From: Nitratireductor pacificus pht-3B
Lineage (GTDB): Bacteria > Pseudomonadota > Alphaproteobacteria > Rhizobiales > Rhizobiaceae
Direction of reading: 5' to 3'
Assembly (NCBI RefSeq): GCF_000300335.1
Contig: NZ_AMRM01000009.1
Location: forward strand, 62,001 to 126,000
DNA length: 64,000 nucleotides
This document shows positions 17,979 through 25,883 of the stretch, piece after piece. The notes beneath the pieces were generated by a model, which saw only the letters and a list, made by a program, of their open reading frames with translations, did not search any database and was not told the origin of the DNA. Position 1 is the stretch's first letter; every line of letters begins with the position of its first letter. Both the position numbers and the translations under genes were made by a program.

Positions 17979-18482
17979 ATGACGCCGGTTCTCGAAAGCG
18001 AGCGCCTTATCCTGCGCGGCTGGAAGCCGGAGGATTTCTCCGCCTACGCGGCCTTTTGCGCGGATCCGGAGCGCACGCGCCATATCGGCGGGCCGCGCGA
18101 CGCATTCCAGGCGTGGACCAGCTTCGCATCGATGCCCGGCGCATGGGCGCTCCACGGTTACGGCATGTTCGCCGTGCAGCCGAAGGACAGCGACGGCGTC
18201 GCCGGCCATGTGGGCCTGTGGCATCCGCCGCTGATCGACGAGCCGGAGCTCGCCTGGAGCCTCTATGAGGGTTTCGAGGGCAAGGGCTACGCGGTCGAGG
18301 CGGCGCGGCGCGTCCAGGTCTGGGCGGCCGAGATGCTGAACCTGCCGCCGCTCATGAGCTTTGTCCATCCGGACAATCTGGCCTCACAGGCCGTTGCCAA
18401 AAGACTGGGCGCCGAACCCATGTCTCCGACTGAACTGCGCGGCGAGCCGCGCTTGAGATTCCGGCACGTCGTGCCGGCTTGA
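17979..18482 (+). CDS. GNAT-family N-acetyltransferase (RimJ/RimL-like)
   Basis: Acetyl-CoA-dependent transferase of 167 residues, related to the RimJ/RimL group (Acetyltransf_3). Motifs: LESERLILRGWKPEDFSAYA at the N terminus, LAWSLYEGFEGKGYAVEAA (acetyl-CoA loop, R/Q-x-x-G-x-A replaced by EGKGYA) and MSFVHPDNLASQAVAKRLGA. It is located between aroQ and rpsP with tight spacing. The substrate cannot be told; a ribosomal protein or an amine is possible. Confidence 0.87.
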   Translation: MTPVLESERLILRGWKPEDFSAYAAFCADPERTRHIGGPRDAFQAWTSFASMPGAWALHGYGMFAVQPKDSDGVAGHVGLWHPPLIDEPELAWSLYEGFEGKGYAVEAARRVQVWAAEMLNLPPLMSFVHPDNLASQAVAKRLGAEPMSPTELRGEPRLRFRHVVPA

Positions 18483-18506
18483 CGCCATCATCGAAAGGAA
18501 GAAACC

Positions 18507-18953
18507 ATGGCACTGAAAATCCGTCTGGCCCGTGCGGGCTCCAAGAAGCGTCCCTATTACCACGTGGTGGTGGCCGATGTGCGCAGCCCGCGCGACGGCC
18601 GTTTCATCGAGAAGCTGGGTTCCTGGAACCCGATGCTGCCGAAGGACGGCGACCGCGTCGTCCTGAACGAGGAGCGCATCAAGCACTGGATCGCTAACGG
18701 CGCCCTGCCGACCGACCGCGTGCTGCGCTTCCTCGACCAGGCCGGCCTCGCCAAGCGCCCCGAGCGCAACAACCCGAACAAGGCCGAGCCGGGCAAGAAG
18801 GCCCAGGAGCGCCTTGCCGAAGCCAAGCAGGCCGAGGAAGACGCCAAGGCTGCCGCCGCCGAGGCCGAAGCCGCAGCAGCCGAGGCTGCCGCCGCTCCTG
18901 CTGAGGAGGCTCCGGCCGAGGAAGCTCCGGCTGCCGAGGAAGCCGCCAGCTAA
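18507..18953 (+). CDS. rpsP: 30S ribosomal protein S16 with acidic Ala/Glu tail
   Basis: Small-subunit ribosomal protein. The conserved core ([20 protein letters not shown] to about residue 80) is intact, including [18 protein letters not shown]. Residues about 95-148 form a low-complexity Ala/Glu/Pro tail, common in Rhizobiales S16 but absent from the roughly 82-residue E. coli protein. An AAAGGAAGAAACC ribosome-binding site precedes the ATG. Unusually, rimM, trmD and rplS do not follow; a terminator, a repeat and convergent asd do. Confidence 0.97.
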   Translation: MALKIRLARAGSKKRPYYHVVVADVRSPRDGRFIEKLGSWNPMLPKDGDRVVLNEERIKHWIANGALPTDRVLRFLDQAGLAKRPERNNPNKAEPGKKAQERLAEAKQAEEDAKAAAAEAEAAAAEAAAAPAEEAPAEEAPAAEEAAS

Positions 18954-18977
18954 GCGGTTCCGCGTATCTGGAATGCG

Positions 18978-19006
18978 AATGGCGGGCCGCGAGGTCCGCC
19001 ATTTTT
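18978..19006 (+). terminator. rpsP intrinsic terminator
   Basis: ATGGCGG and CCGCCAT form the stem around a 10-base loop, followed by a T-run (TTTT), 25 bp past the rpsP stop. Confidence 0.8.
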
Positions 19007-19030
19007 GTTTGGATCTGTGTTGGAAGGGCC

Positions 19031-19152
19031 GGCGCCTGCCCCTCATCTGCCTGCCGGCACCTTCTCCCCGCTTGCGGGGAGAAGGAGGATGACCGCAACG
19101 CTGGTGTCCCCCTCTCCCCGTTTACGGGGAGAGGGTAAGGGTGAGGGGCGAG
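19031..19152. repeat. Rhizobial palindromic repeat, paired-core form
   Basis: Two inverted-repeat cores: CCTTCTCCCCGCTTGCGGGG at about 19061 and CCTCTCCCCGTTTACGGGGA at about 19111. The element is bounded by CCCCTCATCTGCCTGCCGGC and TAAGGGTGAGGGGC. Near-identical in layout to 47323-47443. Confidence 0.85.
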
Positions 19153-19183
19153 CGCCAACCATCGAGAAGCGCCGCAGTCCAAC

Positions 19184-19214
19184 AAAAAAGGCGGACCCGG
19201 GAGCCCGCCTTTTC
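19184..19214 (-). terminator. asd intrinsic terminator (possibly bidirectional)
   Basis: AAAAGGCGG and CCGCCTTTT form a 9-bp stem; read on the minus strand it ends in a T-run (from AACAAAAAA on plus), 28 bp after the asd stop. Confidence 0.8.
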
Positions 19215-19241
19215 ATCGCTTTGATCGTGAACGCAGCCGCC

Positions 19242-20276
19242 TCAGGCAGCCTTCTTCTTCGGCTGGATCAGGCCGCGGGCGACGAGCAGCTCGGCGATCT
19301 GGATCGTGTTCAGCGCCGCGCCCTTGCGCAGATTGTCGGAGACCACCCACATGGCCAGACCGTTCTCGACCGTCGCGTCCTCGCGGATGCGGCTGATATA
19401 GGTGGCGTCCTCGCCGGCGCTCTCATAGGGCGTGACGTAGCCGCCGTCCTCCTGCTTGTCGATCACCTGGCAGCCGGGGGCCTCGCGCAGGATGTCGCGC
19501 GCCTCGTCCGGCGTCATCGGCTTCTCGAACTCGATGTTGACGGCCTCGGAGTGGCCGATGAAGACCGGCACGCGCACGCAGGTGGCCGTCAGCTTGATCT
19601 TCGGGTCGAGCATCTTCTTGGTCTCGGCGACCATCTTCCACTCTTCCTTGGTGAAGCCGTCCTCCATGAAGACGTCGATGTGCGGAATGACGTTGAAGGC
19701 GATGCGCTTGGTGAACTTGCTGGTCGAGATCGGATCGGCGACGAAGACGGCGCGCGTCTGCTCGAACAGTTCGTCCATGCCTTCCTTGCCGGCGCCGGAA
19801 ACCGACTGATAGGTCGAGACCACCACGCGCTTGATCGTCGCCACGTCGTGCAGCGGCTTGAGCGCGACCACGAGCTGCGCGGTCGAGCAGTTCGGGTTGG
19901 CGATGATGTTCTTCCTGGTGAAGCCCGCCAGGTCGTCGGGATTGACCTCGGGGACGATCAGCGGGACGTCCTGGTCGTAGCGCCAGGCCGACGAATTGTC
20001 GATGACGACGCAGCCCTGCTTGCCGATCTTCGGGGAATATTCCTTCGAGACCGTGCCGCCGGCCGACATCAGGCAGATGTCCGTGTCGGAAAAGTCATAG
20101 GTTTCAAGCGCCTTGACCTTCAGAGTCTTGTCGCCATAGGAAACCTCCGTGCCGACCGAGCGGCGGGAGGCGAGCGCCACCACCTCGTCGGCGGGGAAGC
20201 CGCGTTCCTCGAGAATGTTGAGCATTTCGCGGCCGACATTCCCGGTGGCGCCGGCGACAGCTATCTTGAAACCCAT
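19242..20276 (-). CDS. asd: Aspartate-semialdehyde dehydrogenase
   Basis: NADPH-dependent reduction of aspartyl phosphate to aspartate semialdehyde, entry to Lys/DAP, Thr and Met synthesis. The protein is 344 residues from the ATG at 20276 (MGFKIAVAGATGNVGRE), which begins directly with the Rossmann motif; the longer frame to 20444 adds a non-conserved leader. The catalytic cysteine is in NPNCSTAQLVVALKPL (about residue 131), with VSTYQSVSGAG following. Convergent with rpsP and separated from leuB by two small plus-strand genes. Confidence 0.96.
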   Translation of the reverse strand: MGFKIAVAGATGNVGREMLNILEERGFPADEVVALASRRSVGTEVSYGDKTLKVKALETYDFSDTDICLMSAGGTVSKEYSPKIGKQGCVVIDNSSAWRYDQDVPLIVPEVNPDDLAGFTRKNIIANPNCSTAQLVVALKPLHDVATIKRVVVSTYQSVSGAGKEGMDELFEQTRAVFVADPISTSKFTKRIAFNVIPHIDVFMEDGFTKEEWKMVAETKKMLDPKIKLTATCVRVPVFIGHSEAVNIEFEKPMTPDEARDILREAPGCQVIDKQEDGGYVTPYESAGEDATYISRIREDATVENGLAMWVVSDNLRKGAALNTIQIAELLVARGLIQPKKKAA

Positions 20277-20650
20277 CTGGTCTAACTCCTGTCCCTCTCC
20301 GCGTGGTTTTGAATGGAAACCCGCTTGGCCATGCGGGTATCTCCTCCCCGGCTTGGCCCGGGGAGAGAACGAGCAGCCAGGAGGATCAGACCGTTTTCGT
20401 GGTCGTTTTGGCCGTCGTTTTGGTAAAGCGGAAACCCGCGCCATCGTTCCCGACGGCGTTCGGCAGGCTCAGGGCATGGGGCGCTGTGGAAAAAGCGCGC
20501 ATGTCGAGACGATCTCCGTTCACGCGCGCTGTTTTACGCCGAATCCGGGCGAAGTCAATGCGCCGGGCCGGTGCTCTCCGGAATGTGAGTTGACCTCGGC
20601 GGTCCCGGCCATAGGCTGGCGTATCGGCATCGGCAATCCTGGAGCGTGCC
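20277..20650. other. Gap upstream of asd and the DUF6152 gene
   Basis: Divergent promoter region. Holds a GC hairpin (CTCCCCGG ... CCGGGGAG, about 20343-20366) and three imperfect 12-base units based on GTCGTTTTGG at about 20391-20425. No convincing gene. Confidence 0.5.
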
Positions 20651-21046
20651 ATGAAAAGCGGAATGCCAAGACGCGCCCGCAGCGGGGCGCCGTTCGTTGT
20701 CCTCGGGATCGCGCTGCTCGTCGCGCCCGCCCTGGCCCATCACGGGTGGTCATGGACGGATGACGGCCAGTTCAGGCTCGAGGGCACCATCAACGACATT
20801 TATATCGGAAACCCCCATGCCACGCTGGACGTGGATGTGGAGGGCGCGATCTGGCGGGTGGAACTGGCTCCACCCTCCCGCACCATCGCCGCCGGCTTCG
20901 ACGAGGATGCGGCGGATCCCGGTGACGAGGTGGTCGCCATCGGCAACCGTTCGCGCGACGAGAGCGAGCGCCGCATGAAGGCCGCGCGCATCATCGTAAA
21001 TGGCGCCACCTACGACGTCTATCCCGGACGGGCTCCGCCGGCATGA
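20651..21046 (+). CDS. Small exported protein, DUF6152-like
   Basis: Protein of 131 residues with a Sec signal peptide ending at about PALAHH. The mature part starts with HHGWSWTDDGQFRLEGTIND, has YIGNPHATLDVDVEG, and ends in a GDEVVAIGNRSRDESE to AARIIVNGATYDVYPG segment. This His-His-Gly-Trp start and the oligonucleotide-binding-like beta pattern match my recollection of DUF6152. The His pair right after the predicted cleavage site could bind a metal (inference). It is followed by a small membrane protein gene 22 bp downstream; the pair sits between asd and leuB. Function unknown. Confidence 0.72.
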   Translation: MKSGMPRRARSGAPFVVLGIALLVAPALAHHGWSWTDDGQFRLEGTINDIYIGNPHATLDVDVEGAIWRVELAPPSRTIAAGFDEDAADPGDEVVAIGNRSRDESERRMKAARIIVNGATYDVYPGRAPPA

Positions 21047-21068
21047 CGGCGCGGCCCGACGGAGGGCG

Positions 21069-21521
21069 ATGTTGGAGTTCCTGTCGGCGATAGAAGCGAG
21101 CGGGCCGGTGGAGGCGCTCAAGCGCTCTTTCTACGTCTATCCGCTGGTCAACGCCCTTCACATCCTGTCGATCGGCGCGCTGCTGACGGGGGTGTTCCTG
21201 ATGGACCTGCGCCTTCTCGGATTCTTGTCCGGACAGCCATTCACACCCTTCGTGCGGCTGATGCGGCGCCTGGCCCTTGCCGCGTTTCCGGGCGCTGCCG
21301 TCACGGGTGCACTCATGTTCGGGGTGCGCGCGACGGACTATGTCGCCAATCCCGCCTTCCAGGCGAAGATGGCCCTCATCCTGCTGGCGGCGGCGAACGT
21401 GCTGGCGTTCCGCCAGCTTCCGGAGCCACGTGATGGCCCTGCGGGACGGGCGCTCGCAATCCTGTCGATCGCTCTCTGGCTCGCGGTGCTCGTTTGCGGG
21501 CGCTTTATCGGCTTCCTCTGA
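21069..21521 (+). CDS. Small integral membrane protein (DUF6644/DUF2214-like)
   Basis: Predicted inner-membrane protein of 150 residues with four hydrophobic helices: ALHILSIGALLTGVFL, the ALAAFPGAAVTGALMFG region, ALILLAAANVLAF and ILSIALWLAVLVCGRF. The ATG at 21069 follows GACGGAGGGCG, a good ribosome-binding site. It retains His52-type residues (VNALHILSIG) that could ligate heme or metal, as in related membrane families; this is speculative. Paired with the exported DUF6152-like gene. The family name is tentative. Confidence 0.65.
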   Translation: MLEFLSAIEASGPVEALKRSFYVYPLVNALHILSIGALLTGVFLMDLRLLGFLSGQPFTPFVRLMRRLALAAFPGAAVTGALMFGVRATDYVANPAFQAKMALILLAAANVLAFRQLPEPRDGPAGRALAILSIALWLAVLVCGRFIGFL

Positions 21522-21581
21522 CGCCTTCGTCCGGGCCGGCTTCGGCGCGGGCCTTGCCGGCATCATCAAGCTGGCGTTGCC

Positions 21582-21610
21582 GTGGGCGCCGGCTCGAAGC
21601 CCGCGCCCAC
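21582..21610. terminator. Hairpin between convergent membrane-protein gene and leuB
   Basis: GTGGGCGC pairs with GCGCCCAC over a 13-base interior, midway between two convergent stop codons; no T-run. Confidence 0.35.
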
Positions 21611-21620
21611 CGGCCTCAAT

Positions 21621-22730
21621 TCACGACAGCGCGCGGTACTTCGCCAAGACGGCGTCGCCCATGGCGCCGGTGCCGACCTCGGTGGCGCCGTCCGACATGA
21701 TGTCCCTGGTCCGCAGCCCGTCGTCGAGGACGGCGGCGATCGCCTTCTCCAGCCGGTCGGCTTCCTCGACCATGTTGAACGAATAGCGCAGGCACATGGC
21801 GAAGGAGGCGATCATGGCGATCGGGTTGGCGATCCCCTTGCCGGAGATGTCGGGGGCGGAGCCGTGCACCGGCTCGTAGAGCGCGCGGCGGGTGCCGGTC
21901 TTGGCGTCGGGTGCGCCGAGCGATGCGGAGGGCAGCATGCCGAGCGAGCCGGTCAGCATCGCCGCCACGTCCGACAGCATGTCGCCGAACAGGTTGTCGG
22001 TGACGATGACGTCGAACTGCTTGGGCCAGCGCACGAGCTGCATGCCGCCGGCGTCGGCCAGCATGTGGGTCAGCTCGACATCGGAATATTTCGCCTTGTG
22101 CGTCTGGGCGACCACTTCCTTCCAGAGGACGCCCGACTTCATGACGTTGTGCTTTTCCATGGAGCAGACCTTGTTGCTCCTGGTGCGCGCCAGTTCGAAG
22201 GCGACGCCGGAAATCCGCTCGATCTCGAACGTGTCGTAGACCTGCGTGTCGATGCCGCGCTTCTGGCCGTTGCCGAGGTCGATGATCTCCTTCGGCTCGC
22301 CGAAATAGACGCCGCCGGTCAGCTCGCGGACGATGAGGATGTCGAGGCCCTCGACCACGTCGGGCTTGAGCGACGACGAGGCAGCGAGCGCCGGGTAGCA
22401 GATCGCCGGCCGCAGGTTGGCGAACAGCTCCATCTCCTTGCGCAGGCGCAGCAGGCCGGCCTCGGGACGCACCTCGTAGGGCACGCCGTCCCATTTCGGT
22501 CCGCCCACCGCACCGAACAGGGTCGCGTCGGCGGCCAGCGCCTTCGCCATGTCGGCGTCGGAGATCGACTGGCCATGCGCGTCATAGGCCGAACCACCGA
22601 CAAGCCCTTCCTCGGTTTCGAAGCCGGCATTGAAGTCGGCGTTCATCATGCCGATGAGCTTCTTGACCTCGGCCATTGCCTCGGGGCCGATGCCGTCGCC
22701 GGGAAGAAGGAGAAGTTTGCGCGTTGCCAT
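21621..22730 (-). CDS. leuB: 3-isopropylmalate dehydrogenase
   Basis: NAD-dependent oxidative decarboxylation of 3-isopropylmalate in leucine synthesis. The protein has 369 residues from the ATG at 22730 ([17 protein letters not shown]). Family landmarks include [17 protein letters not shown], the signature [20 protein letters not shown] and [20 protein letters not shown]. leuD lies 237 bp upstream on the same strand with a dispersed repeat between, so they may or may not share a transcript. leuC is not in the window. Confidence 0.97.
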   Translation of the reverse strand: MATRKLLLLPGDGIGPEAMAEVKKLIGMMNADFNAGFETEEGLVGGSAYDAHGQSISDADMAKALAADATLFGAVGGPKWDGVPYEVRPEAGLLRLRKEMELFANLRPAICYPALAASSSLKPDVVEGLDILIVRELTGGVYFGEPKEIIDLGNGQKRGIDTQVYDTFEIERISGVAFELARTRSNKVCSMEKHNVMKSGVLWKEVVAQTHKAKYSDVELTHMLADAGGMQLVRWPKQFDVIVTDNLFGDMLSDVAAMLTGSLGMLPSASLGAPDAKTGTRRALYEPVHGSAPDISGKGIANPIAMIASFAMCLRYSFNMVEEADRLEKAIAAVLDDGLRTRDIMSDGATEVGTGAMGDAVLAKYRALS

Positions 22731-22901
22731 GGGATGCCTCTCGAAGGGAATTCGAGGCATTTGCTAATCCGATGCGCCGGATTCCGCAAGGCTGCTGCCG
22801 TACGAAGCGGTACGGTTGCGGTCGATCGGCTGACGTTCCGGCATGGATGCCCGGCTCGGGGCCGGGCATGACGAGAGGCGGAGTGATCGAGGCCGGCGGT
22901 G

Positions 22902-22971
22902 AGTCTATCTTCTTGTTTTTCCGCATTTATGCGGACGTCAGGTGATTCCACCTGACTGCAAAATGCTCTAG
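22902..22971. repeat. Dispersed intergenic repeat, copy A
   Basis: Contains CCGCATTTATGCGG (hairpin), CAGGTGATTCCACCTG (hairpin) and ACTGCAAAATGCTCTAG. The same modules recur at 62594-62794 and, degenerate, at 25268-25330. Its end coincides with the leuD stop codon. Confidence 0.75.
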
Positions 22972-23573
22972 GCCCAGGGATGGCTTTCGGCGTACTTGTT
23001 CTCGAAAGTGTCGATCGACGGTCCCTTCTCGAGCGTCAGGCCGATGTCGTCGAGGCCGTTCAGCAGGCAATGGCGCTTGAAGGCGTCGATCTCGAACCTG
23101 ACGACGCCGCCATCCGGGCCGCGGATTTCCTGCTCCTCGAGGTCGACCGTCAGCGTGGCGTTTGCGCCGCGCCGGGCGTCGTCCATCAGCATGTCCAGCT
23201 CTTCCTGGCTGACCTTGATGGGCAGGATGCCGTTCTTGAAGCAGTTGTTGTAGAAAATGTCGGCGAAGCTGGTGGAGATGACGCAGCGGATGCCGAAGTC
23301 GAGCAGCGCCCATGGCGCATGTTCGCGGCTCGAGCCGCAGCCGAAATTGTCGCCGGCGACAAGAATGCTCGCGTTGCGGTAGGCCGGCTTGTTGAGCACG
23401 AATTCCGCGTTCTCCGAGCCATCCTCATTGTAGCGCATCTCGGCGAAAAGCCCGGTGCCGAGGCCGGTGCGCTTGATCGTCTTCAGATAATCCTTCGGGA
23501 TGATCATGTCGGTGTCGACATTGACGATGGGCAGGGGGGCGGCAACGCCCGTCAGCTTGGTGAACTTGTCCAT
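22968..23573 (-). CDS. leuD: 3-isopropylmalate dehydratase small subunit
   Basis: Swivel-domain subunit of isopropylmalate isomerase (with LeuC) in leucine synthesis; 201 residues, the usual length. [20 protein letters not shown] at the N terminus, then [20 protein letters not shown] and [17 protein letters not shown] are diagnostic. The stop codon lies inside the end of a dispersed repeat. The partner leuC must be elsewhere in the genome. Confidence 0.97.
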   Translation of the reverse strand: MDKFTKLTGVAAPLPIVNVDTDMIIPKDYLKTIKRTGLGTGLFAEMRYNEDGSENAEFVLNKPAYRNASILVAGDNFGCGSSREHAPWALLDFGIRCVISTSFADIFYNNCFKNGILPIKVSQEELDMLMDDARRGANATLTVDLEEQEIRGPDGGVVRFEIDAFKRHCLLNGLDDIGLTLEKGPSIDTFENKYAESHPWA

Positions 23574-23689
23574 GTGTCGCGGTCCGTCTCGTCTGCTCGG
23601 CCATTCTCTATGCGCTTCTCCTTACACAAGCCGGCGGACCAAAGCAAAGCTCTCTTGCGCGCCGGGCACGGCTGCGCCATGAAAAGGCC

Positions 23690-24580
23690 ATGCAGGACAC
23701 GACCTCCCCGCTCCGCCGTTCCGTTCTCTATGTGCCGGCCAGCAACGACAAGGCGCTGGCCAAATGCGCCTCGCTCGCCTGCGACACGGTGATCTTCGAC
23801 CTGGAGGATGCGGTCGCTCCCGAGCGGAAGCCGGCGGCGCGCGAACGATTGCGGGAATTCCTGGCGGGGGACGGACGGCCGGGCTGCGAAGTCGTCGTGC
23901 GGATCAATGCGCTCGGCAGCGAATGGGGAACCGAGGACCTGCTGGCGGCGCGCGCCGTGAAGCCCGACGGGATCCTCCTGCCGAAGGTCAACGGGCCGCG
24001 CGACATTCTCGACGCCGACGCGGCGCTCGACGAGATGGATGCACCACGCAGCGTGAAGCTCTGGGCGATGATCGAGACGGCGCGGGCGGTGCTCAATCTG
24101 GGGCCGATCGCCGAGCTTGGACAGAACCCGGCCGCCCGCCTCGCCTGCCTGGTGGCCGGCACCAACGATCTCGCCAGGGAAACGGGCATGTCCCTCGCGC
24201 CGGAGCGGGGCTACATGACGCCGTTCCTGCTGCAGATGGTGATGGCCGGCCGGGCCGGTAGCCTCGGCGTGATCGACGGCGTTGCCAACGACTTTCGCGA
24301 TCTCGAAGCCTTCGGGCGGGCCTGCCAGGACGCGCGGGCGATGGGTTTCGACGGCAAGACGCTGATCCATCCGGCGCAGATCGGGCCGGCCAACGCCGCC
24401 TTCGCGCCGCAGCCCACCGAAGTGGCGGAGGCGCGAGCCATCGTCGCCGCCTTCGCCTTGCCGGAGAACCGGGAGCGCGGCGCGATCTCCCTGGAGGGCA
24501 GGATGGTCGAACGCCTGCATCTGGACATGGCGCAAACCCTGCTTGCCCGCGCGCGGGCCATCGAGGAGAAACAGCAATGA
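23690..24580 (+). CDS. HpcH/HpaI aldolase/citrate lyase family protein (CitE-like)
   Basis: Mg-dependent CoA-ester lyase or thioesterase fold, 296 residues. Landmarks are RSVLYVPASNDKALAKCASL, DTVIFDLEDAVAPERKPAAR, VVRINALGSEWGTEDL, KLWAMIETARAVLNLGPIA and GFDGKTLIHPAQI, which place it with malyl-CoA/citramalyl-CoA lyases and malyl-CoA thioesterases. The exact substrate cannot be decided from sequence. The downstream DUF1737 gene overlaps it by 4 bp (ATGA). Confidence 0.85.
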   Translation: MQDTTSPLRRSVLYVPASNDKALAKCASLACDTVIFDLEDAVAPERKPAARERLREFLAGDGRPGCEVVVRINALGSEWGTEDLLAARAVKPDGILLPKVNGPRDILDADAALDEMDAPRSVKLWAMIETARAVLNLGPIAELGQNPAARLACLVAGTNDLARETGMSLAPERGYMTPFLLQMVMAGRAGSLGVIDGVANDFRDLEAFGRACQDARAMGFDGKTLIHPAQIGPANAAFAPQPTEVAEARAIVAAFALPENRERGAISLEGRMVERLHLDMAQTLLARARAIEEKQQ

Positions 24581-24783
24581 GGCTTTATCGGTTTCTGACC
24601 GGACCGGACGATTCGAGCTTTTGCCACAAGGTGACGGCGGCCCTGAACAAGGGCTGGCTGCTGCACGGCTCGCCGACCTACACCTTCGATTCGTTGGCAG
24701 GCGTCATGCGCTGCGGACAGGCCGTCTACAAGGAGGTCGAGGGCGCCGACTACACGCCGGAGACGAAACTCGGCGACTGGTAG
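24577..24783 (+). CDS. DUF1737-domain small protein
   Basis: Protein of 68 residues: MRLYRFLTGPDDSSFCHKVT, then LNKGWLLHGSPTYTF and GQAVYKEVEG, matching the DUF1737 pattern (short hydrophilic domain of unknown function). Its start overlaps the stop of the CitE-like gene (ATGA), so translation is coupled and the two products are probably needed together. Function unknown. Confidence 0.8.
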   Translation: MRLYRFLTGPDDSSFCHKVTAALNKGWLLHGSPTYTFDSLAGVMRCGQAVYKEVEGADYTPETKLGDW

Positions 24784-24859
24784 CTGCGCCGTGTCGTTTC
24801 CAGTTGCATCAACCTGAGATTGTTGTTTCAATCCCTCCATGCAATTGGGGGATTGCGAA

Positions 24860-25240
24860 ATGACAACCATCAGCATCGTGAACAACGGTCAGGCGGAGCG
24901 CCCTTCGGGTGACGGCGTCAGACTGCGCTGCGAATACTCCATCATGGAAGCGATCGGCTATCTGGTGATATGGGTGGTCGTTTCCATCCTGACGCTCGGC
25001 ATCGGCGCCTTCTTCGCCATCTACTATTTCTACAAGGCGATCATCAACAAGACCTATGTGATCAACCGCGAGGGTCACCAGCTCGCCAGGCTGGAATGCG
25101 ACCTCAACCTCGCCGAGGTCATCGGCCATGTGATCCTCTGGATCATCATCACCATCGTGACGCTGGGGATCGGACTTCTGTTCTACGTGTTCAGGACGCT
25201 CCGGCTGTGCATGAACAAGACCCGGATGGTGCGGCTCTGA
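24860..25240 (+). CDS. Small membrane protein, DUF6693-like
   Basis: 126-residue predicted inner-membrane protein with an internal duplication. Each half has a short polar lead (YSIMEAIGYLVIW or LNLAEVIGHVILW), a hydrophobic stretch ending in TLGIG, and an aromatic-basic tail containing NKT. I recall this arrangement as DUF6693. The start at 24860 is preceded by TGGGGGATTGCGAA, a better ribosome-binding site than that of the ATG at 24839. No function can be assigned. Confidence 0.68.
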   Translation: MTTISIVNNGQAERPSGDGVRLRCEYSIMEAIGYLVIWVVVSILTLGIGAFFAIYYFYKAIINKTYVINREGHQLARLECDLNLAEVIGHVILWIIITIVTLGIGLLFYVFRTLRLCMNKTRMVRL

Positions 25241-25267
25241 GCGTCCGCCAGACCCGTTTGGCGATCC

Positions 25268-25330
25268 ATTGAAACGCTGAACGGGCCTATCGCACTGCTT
25301 TTCCGCGCCTGTGCGGCCGTCAGGCGACGG
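25268..25330. repeat. Dispersed intergenic repeat, degenerate copy B
   Basis: Shares GAAACGCTGAACGGGCCTAT, CTTTTCCGCG and CGTCAGGCGA with copy D at 62695-62794, but has lost the second hairpin. It runs into the last codons of the convergent metallopeptidase gene. Confidence 0.55.
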
Positions 25331-25742
25331 TGTCCTCAATGCGCGCCATGTCGTCGTCCGACAGGCCGAAGTGATGGCCGACCTCGTGGATCAGCACGTG
25401 GGTGACGATGTCGCCCAGCGTCTCCTCGTTCTCGGCCCAGTAATCCAGGATCGCGCGGCGATAGAGGGTGATACGGTTCGGCCCCTCGCCCGTCGCGGGG
25501 TTCCAGCGCTCGGCGATGCCGCGCCCCTCGAACAGGCCGAGCAGGTCGAACGGCGTTTCCAGCGCCAGATCGTCCATGATCTCCTCCGTCGGGAACTCGG
25601 CGATCTGGATGATGATCTCGCCGGTCAGCTCGCGGAAATCCCCGGGCAGGTTCGCATAGGCCTCCAGCGCCAGGAGTTCCATTTCCTCGATCGACGGAGA
25701 GAGCTGGTCCTGCCAGGCGCGTGTCTGATAGATGCGTGCCAT
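25320..25742 (-). CDS. Zincin-like metallopeptidase family protein (DUF1025/PF06262)
   Basis: Cytosolic protein of 140 residues with the zinc-protease motif HEVGHHFGLSDDDM (HExxHxxGxxD) near the C terminus. Upstream PTEEIMDDLALETPFDLLGL and NRITLYRRAILDYW are typical of the small Zincin_1 family found across actinobacteria and alphaproteobacteria. Its physiological substrate is unknown. The ATG at 25742 opens on ARIYQTRAW; convergent with the DUF6693-like gene. Confidence 0.85.
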   Translation of the reverse strand: MARIYQTRAWQDQLSPSIEEMELLALEAYANLPGDFRELTGEIIIQIAEFPTEEIMDDLALETPFDLLGLFEGRGIAERWNPATGEGPNRITLYRRAILDYWAENEETLGDIVTHVLIHEVGHHFGLSDDDMARIEDTVA

Positions 25743-25883
25743 TCCATATCCTTTGAGGCGCCATATAGCGGGTTCCTCGCCAGCTTTCGAGGGGTAACTC
25801 GCACGGAATGCTTATGCGGGTTCGCGCCCAAATCAAAATTTGGCCGAAGTCTCGCGCCCTGATAAAGAGCAACTGGGGTAACA

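Noticed and set aside
20386-20652. 88-codon minus-strand frame ending in TKTTAKTTTKTV
   Set aside because: The Lys/Thr tail reads out of a short 12-base tandem repeat; no ribosome-binding site or homology pattern seen. Left as non-coding, with some doubt.
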